The notes below the pieces were generated by a model. It was given only the letters and a program-made list of their open reading frames with translations. It was not told where the DNA came from and ran no database searches. From NCBI RefSeq assembly GCF_024679095.1, contig NC_066531.1, positions 8,676,761 through 8,740,760 of the forward strand: a stretch of 64,000 bases of DNA. The letters are read 5' to 3'. This document shows, one piece after another, positions 20,940-34,426 of this stretch (positions within the stretch are counted from its first letter, which is position 1; every line of letters starts with the position of its first letter). The DNA comes from Eriocheir sinensis. Lineage: Eukaryota > Arthropoda > Malacostraca > Decapoda > Varunidae. Made by a program: the position numbers and the translations under genes.

Positions 20940-22695
20940 CTTCGTGACAGCCCTGAGGCGTACATCCAAGTGTCCCTTAAGGAAAATACTAATTGGGAGC
21001 AACTTGACTCCGTCATTGCCGCCTTGGGACGGACAAGCATAATTGCCCTCCCTTGCAAGGTGGGCAACACTTCACTCACCTTAGCGGTTGACACAGGTGC
21101 CACAGTCAATGTCATATCCGACTCCGCTTACAGGTCACTGACACGACAAGCGAGTGGGGAAAATTGGCCGCTCCAAGAGAACGACCTGAATGTGATAGGC
21201 GTGACGGGCACCACTTTGGGAATCCTTGGGCGAGTACCACTAACAGTCAGCTTACATGAAAAAGTATGTCCCTTTCGAGATTTCTTTTATGTCTCTAGCA
21301 GGTTTGCTTTACCTGTGGATGGGATCTTAGGCTTGACCGCCATGAAAGACCTGCACATCGCCATAAACCCTGTAAGCACCGCGATCGTGTATCATGGCCG
21401 TCGCATACAGGGTTGGTCAATCCATCGCCTCTGTCAACTGTAATCTCACCCTCAGAGGTGGAAAATGACCAACCCACCACAGACTCAGGGGCTGCCACCG
21501 CCCAAGTGTCCCTCTACGGTCAAACCGCACGAAACCATTGCAGACTTGTGGCGGACAGTAACGGCAGTCGTAGAAGGTCCTCATAGTTCCGGATCGTGCT
21601 GCAAAACTTGTTAAAATCCGTTTGTCTAACGCCCTCCGGCGGGCAGTGATGTGTATCGACGGAGTTCTCACGTACACCGCGTGACGGTGGAGGTAACTCT
21701 TGCAACAGTCAAGGAGGGAGGTTTTGCAGAGGCATTGGTAATAAACACGTCTGGATCCCCTGTATCCTTAAAACACGGTGTTCGATTATGCCAGTGTCTA
21801 GTGTATGGGAGAAATGTCGCCCCGGAACCAGCTGAATACCCTTCAGCCCAAGTTTCAGGCATATCCTCGGCGTGTCAGGCTTCTCCCGAACAAGACACAG
21901 CTCATTTAGAGGCGTTCCAAAGTTGCACACTATTCCGAAATTAAGCCAACCTTAGTCCAGCTTCTGGAGCATTATCGGGGGGCGCTTGCTCTACCAGGCG
22001 AGCCGCTTGGAGTTACGCAGTGTGCTGAACACCACATTAAGTTAAAACCCAATACAAATCCTGTATATATCAATGCGTACAAGCTCCCCCACAGTCAGAG
22101 GGAGGTGGTGCAACAACTTATCTCTGAAATGTTAGAACAAGGTGTCATCAAAGAATCGAATTCCCCGTGGAATTCGCCCTTGTTCCTGGTTCCAAAGAAA
22201 GACGGCTCTTATCGTCCTGTGATTGATTTCCGGCGTGTGAACACCGCGACCGTGGATGATCATTTTCCGCTTCCCGTTCTTCGAGATCTTCTGATGTGTC
22301 TCGGTAGAGGAAATAAAGTCTTTACGAGTCTTGATCTGGTTAGTGGCTACTGGCAACTGCCCATGGCCCCCGAGTCACGTGAAATAACGGCTTTCAGCAC
22401 GCCTCATGGCCACTATGAGTGGACGAGGATGCCGTTCGGGCTCAAAGGAGCTCCCTTGACCTTCCAAAGGACAATGAACAGTATTTTTGGTGACTTGCTG
22501 GGCAACTCTGTCTATGTGTATTTAGACGACATCATCATAGCAAGTAAAGACGTGCATGCACACATGGAAACACTAAAAGCAGTCCTACACAGACTTCAAG
22601 AGGTCGGATTAAAGCTCAAAATCACCAAATGTGAATTTTTAAAGCCTCGGATCAAGTTCTTGGGGCATGTCGTGGACGAATTCGGCATCCATACA
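20940..22695 (+). pseudogene. Gypsy-B protease-RT, unit 2
   Basis: Protease DTGA region open at 20970-21443; frame breaks near 21420, 21510 and 21920. RT is open from 22105 through [33 protein letters not shown] and YVYLDDIIIAS, then runs across the joint into the Gypsy-A integrase and stops at 22729-22731. Confidence 0.88.
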
Positions 22696-23642
22696 CCAAA
22701 ACCTGCACTGACTGCCAAGCCTCCAAGGTGACGCGACACACACACTCTCCACCCGGCACCTTCACGCCCGTCACGGAGAGGTTCGACCATGTCCACATCG
22801 ACCTTGTTGGTCCCCTGCCGCCCTCCGCAGGCCACCGCTATATCCTCACCTGCGTGGATCGTTTCACACGCTGGCCTGAGGCCGCCCCCATCGCTGACAT
22901 CACTACGGACGCCGTCGCCACGCCTTCATTGCTACTTGGGTCTCCAGGTTCGGCGTCCCTCTCAGCCTCACCTCAGACCGCGGCGGCCAGTTCGAGGCTA
23001 ACGTGTGGAACAAAGTCATGACCCTCCTCGGCATCCGCCGCTACAGAACGTCAAGTTATCACCCGCAGGCTAACGGCATGGTCGAGCGCTTCCATCGCCA
23101 GTTGAAATCCTCCTCATGGCCTACACCCAACGCGACAACTGGTCCCTGGCTTCCTTGGTCCTCCTCGGCATCAGGTCCTCCCTGAAGGAAGACCTGCATC
23201 ACTCCTCGGCTGAACTAGTGTACGGCACCAACCTCCGGCACCCAGACGAACTTCTAGCGCCCACACCTGACACCGCCTCCTGCTGCGGCCAGGACTTCGC
23301 CGCCCGCCTCAAAGGTGCCATGAGGAGCCTCCAGCCGGTGCAGCCTCGCTCTTCCCCGAAGAAGACCTTTGTCACCCAGGACTCGACACCTGCACCCACG
23401 TCTTCGTGCGCGTGGATGCCGTCCGGCGGCCCCTGCAACAGCCCTACCAAGGACCCTACCGCGTCCTGAGACGGACCAGAAAGACTGTCACGATCGACAA
23501 ACATGGTTCTCAGGACGCGGTTTCCATAGACAGGGTCAAGCCGGCGTACCTGCTGGCCCCAGACCAGGCGCCCCATCTCTCCGGCGACGAAACGACACCG
23601 TCTGCACCAGTCCGCACCAGGAAGATATCGTTCCTTATTTGA
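22696..23642 (+). pseudogene. Gypsy-A integrase 3' fragment, unit 3
   Basis: It carries the shared frameshift. Private losses are at TCCTCCTCATGG (near 23112), CTGGCTTCCTTGG (near 23150) and CAGGACTCGACACC (near 23380). It ends with the usual KISFLI stop. Confidence 0.85.
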
Positions 23643-23668
23643 AGTCACTGGGGGAGGGGGGGGATATT

Positions 23669-24047
23669 TGTAGCAGTGACCGCTTAAAACTTCGTGCTTC
23701 TTCCCTCAGTGACATCAAGAAAACGAGTGCGGCAGCACAAACTATGTATTTTGTTATTGTATTCCGTTGTCTTGTATCGCGTCTTCATTGTTTATCTTTC
23801 TTGTACTCGTTTACCTTTGACTAACCGTCTATGTCCTTTGTTGTCCACCGTTACACATTGTTATACACATACACCAACACTTAAATGTTAACCTACACAA
23901 ACAACATTCACACAAACGCATACACAAACAAACACCTATTTTATGTGTTGTCCTTGTCGTAATGAGCTGTGTATGTTTTGTCTGACGGATATTGAGTTTC
24001 TCTACCGGGAACCTATTACCATTTGAGAACACTCGCTACCACCAACA
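23669..24047 (+). repeat. Gypsy-A LTR, unit 3
   Basis: Starts TGTAGCAGTG and ends CACTCGCTACCACCAACA, the variant with an extra C. About 379 bp. Confidence 0.65.
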
Positions 24048-24350
24048 GAAATACAGATGAAGGAAGATTGTTCCAGAGTTTACCAGCGTGAGAGATGAAA
24101 GAGTGAAGATGCTGGTTCACTCTTGCATAAGGGGTTTGGACAGTATAGGGATGAGCATGAGTAGAAAGTCGTGTACAGCGGGGTCGCGGGAGGGGGGGAG
24201 GCATGCAGTTAGCAGGTTCAGAAGAGCAGTCAGCGTAGAGATAGCGATAGAAGATATAAAGAGAGGCAACATCCCGACGGAATTTAAGAGGTAGAAGACT
24301 ATCAGTAGGAGGAGGAGTGCTGATGAGACGAAGAGCCTTAGACTCCACTC
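24048..24350 (-). pseudogene. Antisense LINE fragment, unit 3
   Basis: Open on the minus strand from ESKALRLIS to LPSSVFLLVV. No private frame break. Confidence 0.8.
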
Positions 24351-25454
24351 TGTTTAAGCGCGAGTTAACTATAGTATGTATCGTGGATCATTTATAAAAT
24401 AAAAAATCCGAATAGGCTATTCTTTAGCTCACTACCGTCGCTCGAGGCACAAAAAACAGTTACTCTGCCAAGTTTGTACCCCACATTTGGCGATGGTAGG
24501 TGCACCTATTGCACTTCAATGCAATAAGTGATACTGTTGTTAATAGAAATGGATTGATCATTCTCGTTGTTTTATTTATTGGTAAACGAGAATATAAATG
24601 ACCGATGCAAGGTTATCCTCTTTAAAAATATTTCCTGCATGAAAACCCTGCGAAATCAATCATAACTGAACTTTTTTTTAAAATTCTGTTTGTATTACAA
24701 TATTTGCTGAGTACCTGCTTTGGGTGTATCAGTTTCGCCTTTGACGTAATTTATCAAAGACATTAAAGGTCAAGCATCTCGACAACCTGCCCTCCCCTCA
24801 ACACTAGGACGGCCAGGTGTTTGGGTCCGCTTCCAGCATATTACACTCCGCCCTCAAATGACTGCTGCATTTTGTTTGGGGTGGTCCAAGACCTTGGGTC
24901 CAAGACCTTGTGCAGGACAATTACTCTTGGAGGTGACATCAAAATCCATGCTATGGCATTGCTTAATACCATAAAATGTAGCCCTTGGTAGTAGTGCTAA
25001 TTTGTGAAGATATCACACTCATCCCTTGAATAATGAAATTTTACCATAGAAAATCCTTCAAAATTTACTATAATTTCAACTGAGCGTTCTGAGGAAACAA
25101 CTTACCTGAGCTGCTTTCGTTTTCACCCAGTGAAAGAAAGGACTTCATTGAATATTTTGTATTTTCCAGATTTTTTGTCTAGATGATCTGAACAGATTTG
25201 TGATTTTTTAATGAGTCAGTACTAAAAAAACTGCTGATTTGCTTAGAAGGAAAATAATAGTAAATTTGCAGTAAACATAATCTGTATTTTGGACTATACA
25301 AAAGAAAAACGTAAGAAATCCGCTTAAACAGAAAAAAAAATCACTAAGATATCACAAAACTAAGGGAGATATGCTTCTTTAAACTAGGAAAAACAAGTTC
25401 CGAGAAAAACGGTGTTTTAATTAAAGGGAGGGTGTTTAACTTGAGGGCGGACAT
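24351..25454. other. AT-rich spacer, unit 3
   Basis: Copy of the spacer. Private changes include CAACCTGCCCTCCCC and GTGCAGGAC. No gene seen. Confidence 0.6.
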
Positions 25455-26100
25455 TTAAAAGTCCCCCGCGCTGTACTCACTGTTGAGTTCCTGACTACGC
25501 TGCTTGGTTTTCCGTGCCCGCACAGCCTCACGTTTTCTGTCACGGTTTTCAAGGTGTTTCTGCGTTATTTTTGACACAGGACAACCTAGGAGTGGACCCA
25601 AGTGACTTTCCCCATACCCTACATTGTAGTCACACACAGCTTGTGCTACTGCGAACACCAATGTATTGCTGTTTGCGTTTTTATATTTCGAGCAATATCT
25701 CCACACCCGAGAGTGGAGATGTTCGTTGGCATTCTGTGTTTTGCCAAGCAAACACCCACTCAACAGTTTGTCTGAAGTAAGTCTTTTGTACACAGCATAC
25801 ACCTTCTGTCTCATTTCGTCATTGAGAACAAAACTGACCTTCATTGTCTTGTGGCTAGGGGGTGTTTCATTGTTGGCTATTGCTCTTTGATAAAAACACC
25901 AGCTATCCTGTGTCTTAGGACAGAGATAATGCCTGGGAGCCTCGTCCGTTGAGGTGCAGTGGAAAAAAGTTGACAAAATATCTTGTCTCATGTTTTCCAC
26001 TGTTCCATTCATGTTTCTTCTGACAGCAATGCCATAGTACTGCGTCAGCTTTGTTATTACATTGTCTGTCAATTTCCCTTTGCCACCCATGTCCTTCATT
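25455..26100 (-). pseudogene. Mutator-like transposase C-terminal exon, unit 3 (open)
   Basis: The least damaged copy: open from upstream of the acceptor through GGKGKLTDNVITKLTQYYGI, CPKTQDSWCFYQRAIAN, GKTQNANEHLHSRVW and AVCDYNVGYGES to the SAGDF stop. A private H-L-E-N for H-L-E-T change is near 25545. It remains a partial gene, because the N-terminal and middle exons are not next to it. Confidence 0.82.
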
Positions 26101-26215
26101 CTAATGTTATAGTAGGATATCAATGTATTATTATTATTTAATATCACCACGAATTAGGCATACAATTGTCAATGGAAAAACCCCACGACAGATAGATCAC
26201 GCCACCTTATAGGAA

Positions 26216-26481
26216 TGTCGTCCGTCAGTGTTTACCGTCTCAGTTTTGTATACTTAGCACTCCGATGGTGCGTGGAGGTCACCTTGACATACGTGACCAA
26301 TTGTAACAATTATTTTCCAACCTGTAACTCGCGACTCCTTCACGAGAGTCCGACTGACACCTAACGACAGTCGCTCTCGCTCCGTCGCTTCTTGTACATA
26401 AAGGCTACGAATATAATTCGCCTTAAGGAAGCTGAAGTCTTAATCAACACCCTTTAAACGCCCCCCGACAAGCCCGTTACA
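26216..26481 (+). repeat. Gypsy-B LTR (putative), unit 3
   Basis: 266 bp, same ends as unit 1. Private change ACACCTAACGAC. Confidence 0.55.
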
Positions 26482-26642
26482 TTTGGTTGGCAGCGGTCAC
26501 CCCGCGCCTGTGCCTTCGCTACCTCGTTCTCCTCCAAGCCGAGAACTCACCAACAAACTCCGGGGACAGGCGTACAAGGGAAGAAGGAGTCAACGCACCT
26601 GCCGTCCGCGGCACCGCACCTGCCGTCTGCGGCAACGCACAA

Positions 26643-27387
26643 GGCGCCAGCTACAAGCATCTCACAAGTCGCCACCGTGCAACTCACAAGGCGCCAGCTA
26701 CAAGCATCTCACAAGTCGCCACCTACGTGCAACTCACAAGGCGCCAGCTACAAGCATCTCCCAAGTCGCCACCTACGTGCAACTCACACGGCGCCAGCTA
26801 CAAGCATCTCCCAAGTCGCCACCTACGTGCAACTCACATGGCGCCAGCTACAAGCATCTCACAAGTCGCCACCTACGTGCAACTCACACGGCGCCAGCTA
26901 CAAGCATCTCACAAGTCGCCACCTACGTGCACCTCACACGGCGCCAGCTCCAAGCATCTCTCAAGTCGCCACCACGTGCAACTCACACGGCGCCAGCTAC
27001 AAGCATCTCACAAGTCGCCACCTACGTGCAACTCACACGGCGCCAGCTACAAGCATCTCACAAGTCGCCACCTACGTGCAACTCACATGGCGCCAGCTAC
27101 AAGCATCTCACAAGTCGCCACCTACGTGCAACTCACACGGCGCCAGCTACAAGCATCTCACAAGTCGCCACCACGTGCAACTCACACGGCGCCAGCTACA
27201 AGCATCTCACAAGTCGCCACCTACGTGCAACTCACACGGCGCCAGCTACAAGCATCTCACAAGTCGCCACCTACGTGCAACTCACACGGCGCCAGCTACA
27301 AGCATCTCACAAGTCGCCACCTACGTGCAACTCACACGGCGCCAGCTACAAGCATCTCACAAGTCGCCACCTACGTGCAACTCACAA
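26643..27387 (+). repeat. 50-bp minisatellite, unit 3 (15 copies)
   Basis: 745 bp, with losses at CACCGTGC (near 26675) and two CACCACGTG monomers (near 26970 and 27170), and substitutions in the monomer near 26930 (CACCTCACACG, CAGCTCCAAG). Edge monomers follow to about 27595; one CCTACAAG step is missing near 27538. Confidence 0.95.
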
Positions 27388-27595
27388 GGCGCCATCTACA
27401 AGCCTCGAGCACACCAGCTATAAGCAACTCTACAGGCGTCCAGCCTACAAGCCTCGAGCACTCCAGCTACAAGCCTACAGGCTCTACAGCCTACAAGCCT
27501 CGAGCACACCAGCTTCAAGCAAATCTACAGGCGTCAAGCCCCGAGCACACCCACAGGCCTACGCAGCCGATAGCGAGGGCCACAATCTACAAGCC

Positions 27596-28684
27596 GCTCC
27601 CTGCTTCAAGCCAGCACTGCTACGTACCCTGCAAGCCACTCCACGGTACGGCAGAGGTATTCACACCTGCAACGAGGAGGCACACCCGCTGACCTTGGGA
27701 CACCCCGCATGCCCCTCGCTCCACAGCTGGCGGCACCACCGCCGCTGCCGGGAGCATCGGCCCAAACCTCTTCCGGCAAACAGTCAGCATGGGTACCCGC
27801 GGACATCTCCCGGTGACTGCAAGCTGTTCCCACTACCGTTTCTTGCAAGGCGTCTTCTCAAGAGGTTACACACCCAAGTCGTCTTCTCTGCCACAGCCGC
27901 CCATCTCTTACTATAACAAGGACGACGCGGCTATCATACGTCTGGCGGCAGTGTACCGGCTCCCGCACCGCGGCCGCTCATTTTGCTGGGTCAGCAGTTT
28001 TTCAACCTCCATTGCGAGTCCTCCGATGTCAGCCCATCCCTCACCTCTCATCGCCGCTGTGGCCGCGGCCGAGGTTTCCTGACGCGCCTACAACGACTGC
28101 ACGTCCCCCAGGGCATCACAAGCCGTCGCCCTCTCCACTACATCTGCTGATTAATCTTGGCATTTGTGGATATTCCATTCTTGTCCAAATATGCCGACTC
28201 GGCTTATTTTCATTATTATCCGTGCAGAGGCACGATTTTTTTTATTTCTGTGTTCCTAACACTGTTCTTCAGTCATAATTGTGAGAGTAACGTTCATTCG
28301 CATACGATATTGATTCTTTCTTATTGTTTGCTAGCGTGTCTATTGAGTATAGTGTGAGTTCCCTGATCAAATTTAATCTTCATCAGTGTGCCCTGCCTCC
28401 GTTTTCTTTTCACCGCTCGAGAGAAAACGTGAGCTTCATTGGTATACTCACTTAACATACAACTTTGTTTATATAGTTATTCTTTCTATATATACCCATA
28501 TCATTAGGGCATTCCATTATAACCTTAACTTCTATTACGTCTATACAGGCACCTTGCTCGCCATTCTTTCTTGCCTTTTTAGGGTTTTCAATGCAAACTA
28601 TTCATTCCTACACGTTCCGTTTATTGGTTCATATTTACAGCTCTCAACATATGCTCCTCTTTTGTGAATGGTTTACACCATAGT
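27596..28684. other. Gypsy-B leader, unit 3
   Basis: Copy of the leader with TCCCTGCTTC in place of TCCCCCGCTTC near 27600. No supported gene. Confidence 0.6.
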
Positions 28685-29902
28685 ATGAACAAAGACACTC
28701 TCGCTAAACTCGGCGACACCTTTAAACAGTTGGCTCGTCCTTCAAGTGAGGAGGAATTGGAGCAAGGTGCAAACACCGGTGATTTAAATGTGATTAATTT
28801 GCGATCGGGAGCTACGTACTCTTCCCTCCCAAGGGATAGCTCACCTTCACCTTCAGAATCTTCTGAATACTTAACCCCACTCGGCCGAACACAATGCCTG
28901 TCGATCCACCTCCCCCTCCTCCTCCTGGGGCCCCACACCACTTCCCCCCGCCCCCGATTCGGGTCATTCCAACTCACGCCAGTATTCGACAATTCTCGGG
29001 AGGCGAGACCGATTTTTCGGCGCGACAGTTTTTAGATTTGTGTGAATCTGCCATCGTAAATTCCTCCATTACGGAAGATCATGATAAAATCGCTTTCATT
29101 CGGTCACGGTTACTTCCAGGCTCTCGGGCACTGAATTTGATGCAGTCCTCAGCGTTCGCTTCGGGGGACATTGGTGTAAACTATGAGGTTGTTAAAGGAA
29201 ATTTCATTAAAATCTTCGGGGCGGAGTAAACCAAGCATCGTTAGACAGATGGCGCACACGGTTGAGTCCCTCCAAAAAAATTCCTCAACAAAGCCGATTT
29301 GGGACGCCATGATTGAGGCAAATCAGCTGGCGGTTGACTGTGTCAAGAGCTTGGAAGACGCGCTCTGGCTTCCAGGGGGCTGTATGCAAAAGCACCAGGT
29401 GAAGACAGCTTTCGAGTTGTTTTTTTACTTATTTCATATTTCAGAGAAGAACCGCCGTTCTGCCCTCCCTTTGGCCTTCAAACCGAGCGGGAAGTTGGTT
29501 GACTTCGTCTCAGAGTTAGAGGTCAAGGTTCAGGAACACCCTCACCATCAACCCCTCGCCCCAGCTGCAGCATTGCAGGCACAAAGTAAGGCATCTCTCA
29601 CATGTAGTTTTTGCAAACAATCAGGACATTCTGAGCATTCTTGTTTCGCGAAACGTAGGGAGTCAACACATTCAAGACAGGGCTCAGATAGGAGGTCAGG
29701 AGCTTACAGGGGCGGGCATCATTCATCACACAGGAACCCTAGGCCAAACCATCAGCGGAAGGCTGCCTTTTGCCATATCCACGGGAATTGTTTTCATGAT
29801 TCAGACAGTTGTTCTGCAATACAAAAGGCCAAGGAGGTACAGAAGTACAAGTCCTCAGCGGACAGTAAACCACACTCCTCTTCTCAGAATAAAAAGACAT
29901 GA
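28685..29902 (+). pseudogene. Gypsy-B gag, unit 3 (best C-terminal half)
   Basis: The N-terminal part is open to about 28880 and breaks in the C-run of CTTAACCCC. The region after 29183 is open to the stop. Two metal-binding motifs are visible: CSFCKQSGHSEHSC (C-x2-C-x4-H-x4-C, near 29600) and CHIHGNCFHDSDSC (near 29770). The spacer between them is rich in Ser, His and Arg. Gag would package the element RNA. The stop (AAAAAGACATGA, five A residues) lies in a different frame from pol. Confidence 0.88.
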
Positions 29903-31662
29903 CTTCGTGACAGCCCCTGAGGCGTACATCCAAGTGTCCCTTAAGGAAAATACTAATTGGGAGCAACTTGACTCCGTCATTGCCGCCTTGGGACGGACAA
30001 GCATAATTGCCCTCCCTTGCAAGGTGGGCAACACTTCACTCACCTTAGCGGTTGACACAGGTGCCACAGTCAATGTCATATCCGACTCCGCTTACAGGTC
30101 ACTGACACGACAAGCGAGTGGGGAAAATTGGCCGCTCCAAGAGAACGACCTGAATGTGATAGGCGTGACGGGCACCACTTTGGGAATCCTTGGGCGAGTA
30201 CCACTAACAGTCAGCTTACATGAAAAAGTATGTCCCTTTCGAGATTTCTTTTATGTCTCTAGCAGGTTTGCTTTACCTGTGGATGGGATCTTAGGCTTGA
30301 CCGCCATGAAAGACCTGCACATCGCCATAAACCCTGTAAGCAACGCGATCGTGTATCAAGGCCGACGCATACAGGGGTTGGTCAATCCATCGCCTCTGTC
30401 AACTGTAATCTCACCCTCAGAGGTGGAAAATGACCAACCCACCACAGACTCAGGGGCTGCCACCGCCCAAGTGTCCCCTCTTACGGTCAAACCGCACGAA
30501 ACCATTGCAGACTTGTGGCGGACAGTAACGGCAGTCGTAGAAGGTCCTCATATAGTTCCGGATCGTGCTGCAAAACTTGTTAAAATCGTCTAACGCCCCT
30601 CCGGCGGGCAGTGATGTGTGTATCGACGGAGTTCCTCACGTACACCGCGTGACGGTGGAGGTAACTCTTGCAACAGTCAAGGAGGGAGGTTTTGCAGAGG
30701 CATTGGTAATAAACACGTCTGGATCCCCTGTATCCTTAAAACACGGTGTTCGATTATGCCAGTGTCTAGTGTATGGGAGAAATGTCGCCCCGGAACCAGC
30801 TGAATACCCTTCAGCCCAAGTTTCAGGCATATCCTCGGCGTGTCAGGCTTCTCCCGAACAAGACACAGCTCATTTAGAGGCGTTCCTAAAAGTTGCACAC
30901 TATTCCGAAATTAAGCCAACCTTAGTCCAGCTTCTGGAGCATTATCGGGGGGCGCTTGCTCTACCAGGCGAGCCGCTTGGAGTTACGCAGTGTGCTGAAC
31001 ACCACATTAAGTTAAAACCCAATACAAATCCTGTATATATCAATGCGTACAAGCTCACCCACAGTCAGAGGGAGGTGGTGCAACAACTTATCTCTGAAAT
31101 GTTAGAACAAGGTGTCATCAAAGAATCGAATTCCCCGTGGAATTCGCCCTTGTTCCTGGTTCCAAAGAAAGACGGCTCTTATCGTCCTGTGATTGATTTC
31201 CGGCGTGTGAACACCGCGACCGTGGATGATCATTTTCCGCTTCCCGTTCTTCGAGATCTTCTGATGTGTCTCGGTAGAGGAAATAAAGTCTTTACGAGTC
31301 TTGATCTGGTTAGTGGCTACTGGCAACTGCCCATGGCCCCCGAGTCACGTGAAATAACGGCTTTCAGCACGCCTCATGGCCACTATGAGTGGACGAGGAT
31401 GCCGTTCGGGCTCAAAGGAGCTCCCTTGACCTTCCAAAGGACAATGAACAGTATTTTTGGTGACTTGCTGGGCAACTCTGTCTATGTGTATTTAGACGAC
31501 ATCATCATAGCAAGTAAAGACGTGCATGCACATGGAAACACTAAAGCAGTCCTACACAGACTTCAAGAGGTCGGATTAAAGCTCAAAATCACCAAATGTG
31601 AATTTTTAAAGCCTCGGATCAAGTTCTTGGGGCATGTCGTGGACGAATTCGGCATCCATACA
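29903..31662 (+). pseudogene. Gypsy-B protease-RT, unit 3
   Basis: The pol frame is already open from 29796, overlapping gag. Protease LAVDTGATVNVIS and LPVDGILGL are intact. One frame break lies near 30590 (ATCGTCTAACG, where units 4-6 read ATCCGTTTGTCTAACG). RT then continues through YLDD to the joint, with small losses near 31530. Confidence 0.9.
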
Positions 31663-32612
31663 CCAAAACCTGCACTGACTGCCAAGCCTCCAAGGTGACG
31701 CGACACACACTCTCCACCCGGCACCTTCACGCCCGTCACGGAGAGGTTCGACCATGTCCACATCGACCTTGTTGGTCCCCTGCCGCCCTCCGCAGGCCAC
31801 CGCTATATCCTCACCTGCGTGGATCGTTTCACACGCTGGCCTGAGGCCGCCCCCATCGCTGACATCACTACGGACGCCGTCGCCACGCCTTCATTGCTAC
31901 TTGGGTCTCCAGGTTCGGCGTCCCTCTCAGCCTCACCTCAGACCGCGGCGGCCAGTTCGAGGCTAACGTGTGGAACAAAGTCATGACCCTCCTCGGCATC
32001 CGCCGCTACAGAACGTCAAGTTATCACCCGCAGGCTAACGGCATGGTCGAGCGCTTCCATCGCCAGTTGAAATCCTCCCTCATGGCCTACACCCAACGCG
32101 ACAACTGGTCCCTGGCTCTTCCCTTGGTCCTCCTCGGCATCAGGTCCTCCCTGAAGGAAGACCTGCATCACTCCTCGGCTGAACTAGTGTACGGCACCAA
32201 CCTCCGGCACCCAGACGAACTTCTAGCGCCCACACCTGACACCGCCTCCTGCTGCGGCCAGGACTTCGCCGCCCGCCTCAAAGGTGCCATGAGGAGCCTC
32301 CAGCCGGTGCAGCCTCGCTCTTCCCCGAAGAAGACCTTTGTCAACCAGGACCTCGACACCTGCACCCACGTCTTCGTGCGCGTGGATGCCGTCCGGCGGC
32401 CCCTGCAACAGCCCTACCAAGGACCCTACCGCGTCCTGAGACGGACCAGAAAGACTGTCACGATCGACAAACATGGTTCTCAGGACGCGGTTTCCATAGA
32501 CAGGGTCAAGCCGGCGTACCTGCTGGCCCCAGACCAGGCGCCCCATCTCTCCGGCGACGAAACGACACCGTCTGCACCAGTCCGCACCAGGAAGATATCG
32601 TTCCTTATTTGA
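31663..32612 (+). pseudogene. Gypsy-A integrase 3' fragment, unit 4
   Basis: After the shared frameshift, the frame is open without a break from VWNKVMTLLGIRRY to the stop at 32610-32612. With unit 5 it is the best-preserved copy of the integrase C-terminal half and its chromodomain-free tail. Confidence 0.88.
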
Positions 32613-32638
32613 AGTCACTGGGGGAGGGGGGGGATATT

Positions 32639-33016
32639 TGTAGCAGTGACCGCTTAAAACTTCGTGCTTCTTCCTCAGTGACATCAAGAAAACGAGTGCG
32701 GCAGCACAAACTATGTATTTTGTTATTGTATTCCGTTGTCTTGTATCGCGTCTTCATTGTTTATCTTTCTTGTACTCGTTTACCTTTGAATGTACGTCTA
32801 TGTCTTTTTGTTGTCCACCGTTACACATTGTTATACACATACACCAACACTTAAATGTTAACCTACACAAACAACATTCACACAAACGCATACACAAACA
32901 AACACCTATTTTATGTGTTGTCCTTGTCGTAATGAGCTGTGTATGTTTTGTCTGACGGATATTGAGTTTCTCTACCGGGACCCTATTACCATTTGAGAAC
33001 ACTGCTACCACCAACA
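32639..33016 (+). repeat. Gypsy-A LTR, unit 4
   Basis: TGTAGCAGTG to CACTGCTACCACCAACA, about 378 bp, with the private AATGTACG change. Confidence 0.65.
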
Positions 33017-33319
33017 GAAATACAGATTAAGGAAGATTGTTCCAGAGTTTACCAGCGTGAGAGATGAAAGAGTGAAGATGCTGGTTCACTCTTGCAGAAG
33101 GGGTTTGGACAGTATAGGGATGAGCATGAGTAGAAAGTCGTGTACAGCGGGGTCGCGGGAGGGGGGGAGGCATGCAGTTAGCAGGTTCAGAAGAGCAGTC
33201 AGCGTAGAGATAGCTATAGAAGATATAAAGAGAGGCAACATCCCGACGGAATTTAAGAGGTAGAAGACTATCAGTAGGAGGAGGAGTGCTGATGAGACGA
33301 AGAGCCTTAGACTCCACTC
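33017..33319 (-). pseudogene. Antisense LINE fragment, unit 4
   Basis: Private substitutions give a stop after the LPSS region (CAGATTAAGG) and FYSYLYADC. Confidence 0.78.
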
Positions 33320-34426
33320 TGTTTAAGCGCGAGTTAACTATAGTATGTATCGTGGATCATTTATAAAATAAAAAATCCGAATAGGCTATTCTTTAGCTCA
33401 CTACCGTCGCTCGAGGCACAAAAAACAGTTACTCTGCCAAGTTTGTACCCCACATTTGGCGATGGTAGGTGCACCTATTGCACTTCAATGCAATAAGTGA
33501 TACTGTTGTTAATAGAAATGGATTGATCATTCTCGTTGTTTTATTTATTGGTAAACGAGAATATAAATGACCGATGCAAGGTTATCCTCTTTAAAAATAT
33601 TTCCTGCATGAAAACCCTGCGAAATCAATCATAACTGAACTTTTTTTTAAAATTCTGTTTGTATTACAATATTTGCTGAGTACCTGCTTTGGGTGTATCA
33701 GTTTCGCCTTTGACGTAATTTATCAAAGACATTAAAAGGTCAAGCATCTCGACAACCCGCCCTCCCCCTCAACACTAGGACGGCCAGGTGTTTGGGTCCG
33801 CTTCCAGCATATTACACTCCGCCCTCAAATGACTGCTGCATTTTGTTTGGGGTGGTCCAAGACCTTGGGTCCAAGACCTTGTGCAGTACAATTACTCTTG
33901 GAGGTGACATCAAAATCCATGCTATGGCATTGCTTAATACCATAAAATGTAGCCCTTGGTAGTAGTGCTAATTTGTGAAGATATCACACTCATCCCTTGA
34001 ATAATGAAATTTTACCATAGAAAAATCCTTCAAAATTTACTATAATTTCAACTGAGCGTTCTGAGGAAACAACTTACCTGAGCTGCTTTCGTTTTCACCC
34101 AGTGAAAGAAAGGACTTCATTGAATATTTTGTATTTTCCAGATTTTTTGTCTAGATGATCTGAACAGATTTGTGATTTTTTAATGAGTCAGTACTAAAAA
34201 ACTGCTGATTTGCTTAGAAGGAAAATAATAGTAAATTTGCAGTAAACATAATCTGTATTTTGGACTATACAAAAGAAAAACGTAAGAAATCCGCTTAAAC
34301 AGAAAAAAAAAATCACTAAGATATCACAAAAACTAAGGGAGATATGCTTCTTTAAAATAGGAAAACAAGTTCCGAGAAAAACGGTGTTTTAATTAAAGGG
34401 AGGGTGTTTAACTTGAGGGCGGACAT
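33320..34426. other. AT-rich spacer, unit 4
   Basis: Copy of the spacer, differing mainly in A- and T-run lengths. No gene seen. Confidence 0.6.

Larger units (their letters stand above)
13744..22695 (+). repeat. Tandem unit 2 (8952 bp)
   Basis: Same order of parts as unit 1, bounded by the identical ATACA/CCAAAACC joints on both sides. It shares the LTR end CACTGCTACC with unit 4, against CACTCGCTACC in units 1, 3, 5 and 6. Confidence 0.95.
22696..31662 (+). repeat. Tandem unit 3 (8967 bp)
   Basis: Same composition and joints as its neighbours. It has one of the least damaged Mutator-like exons and the least damaged protease-RT up to the joint. Confidence 0.95.
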
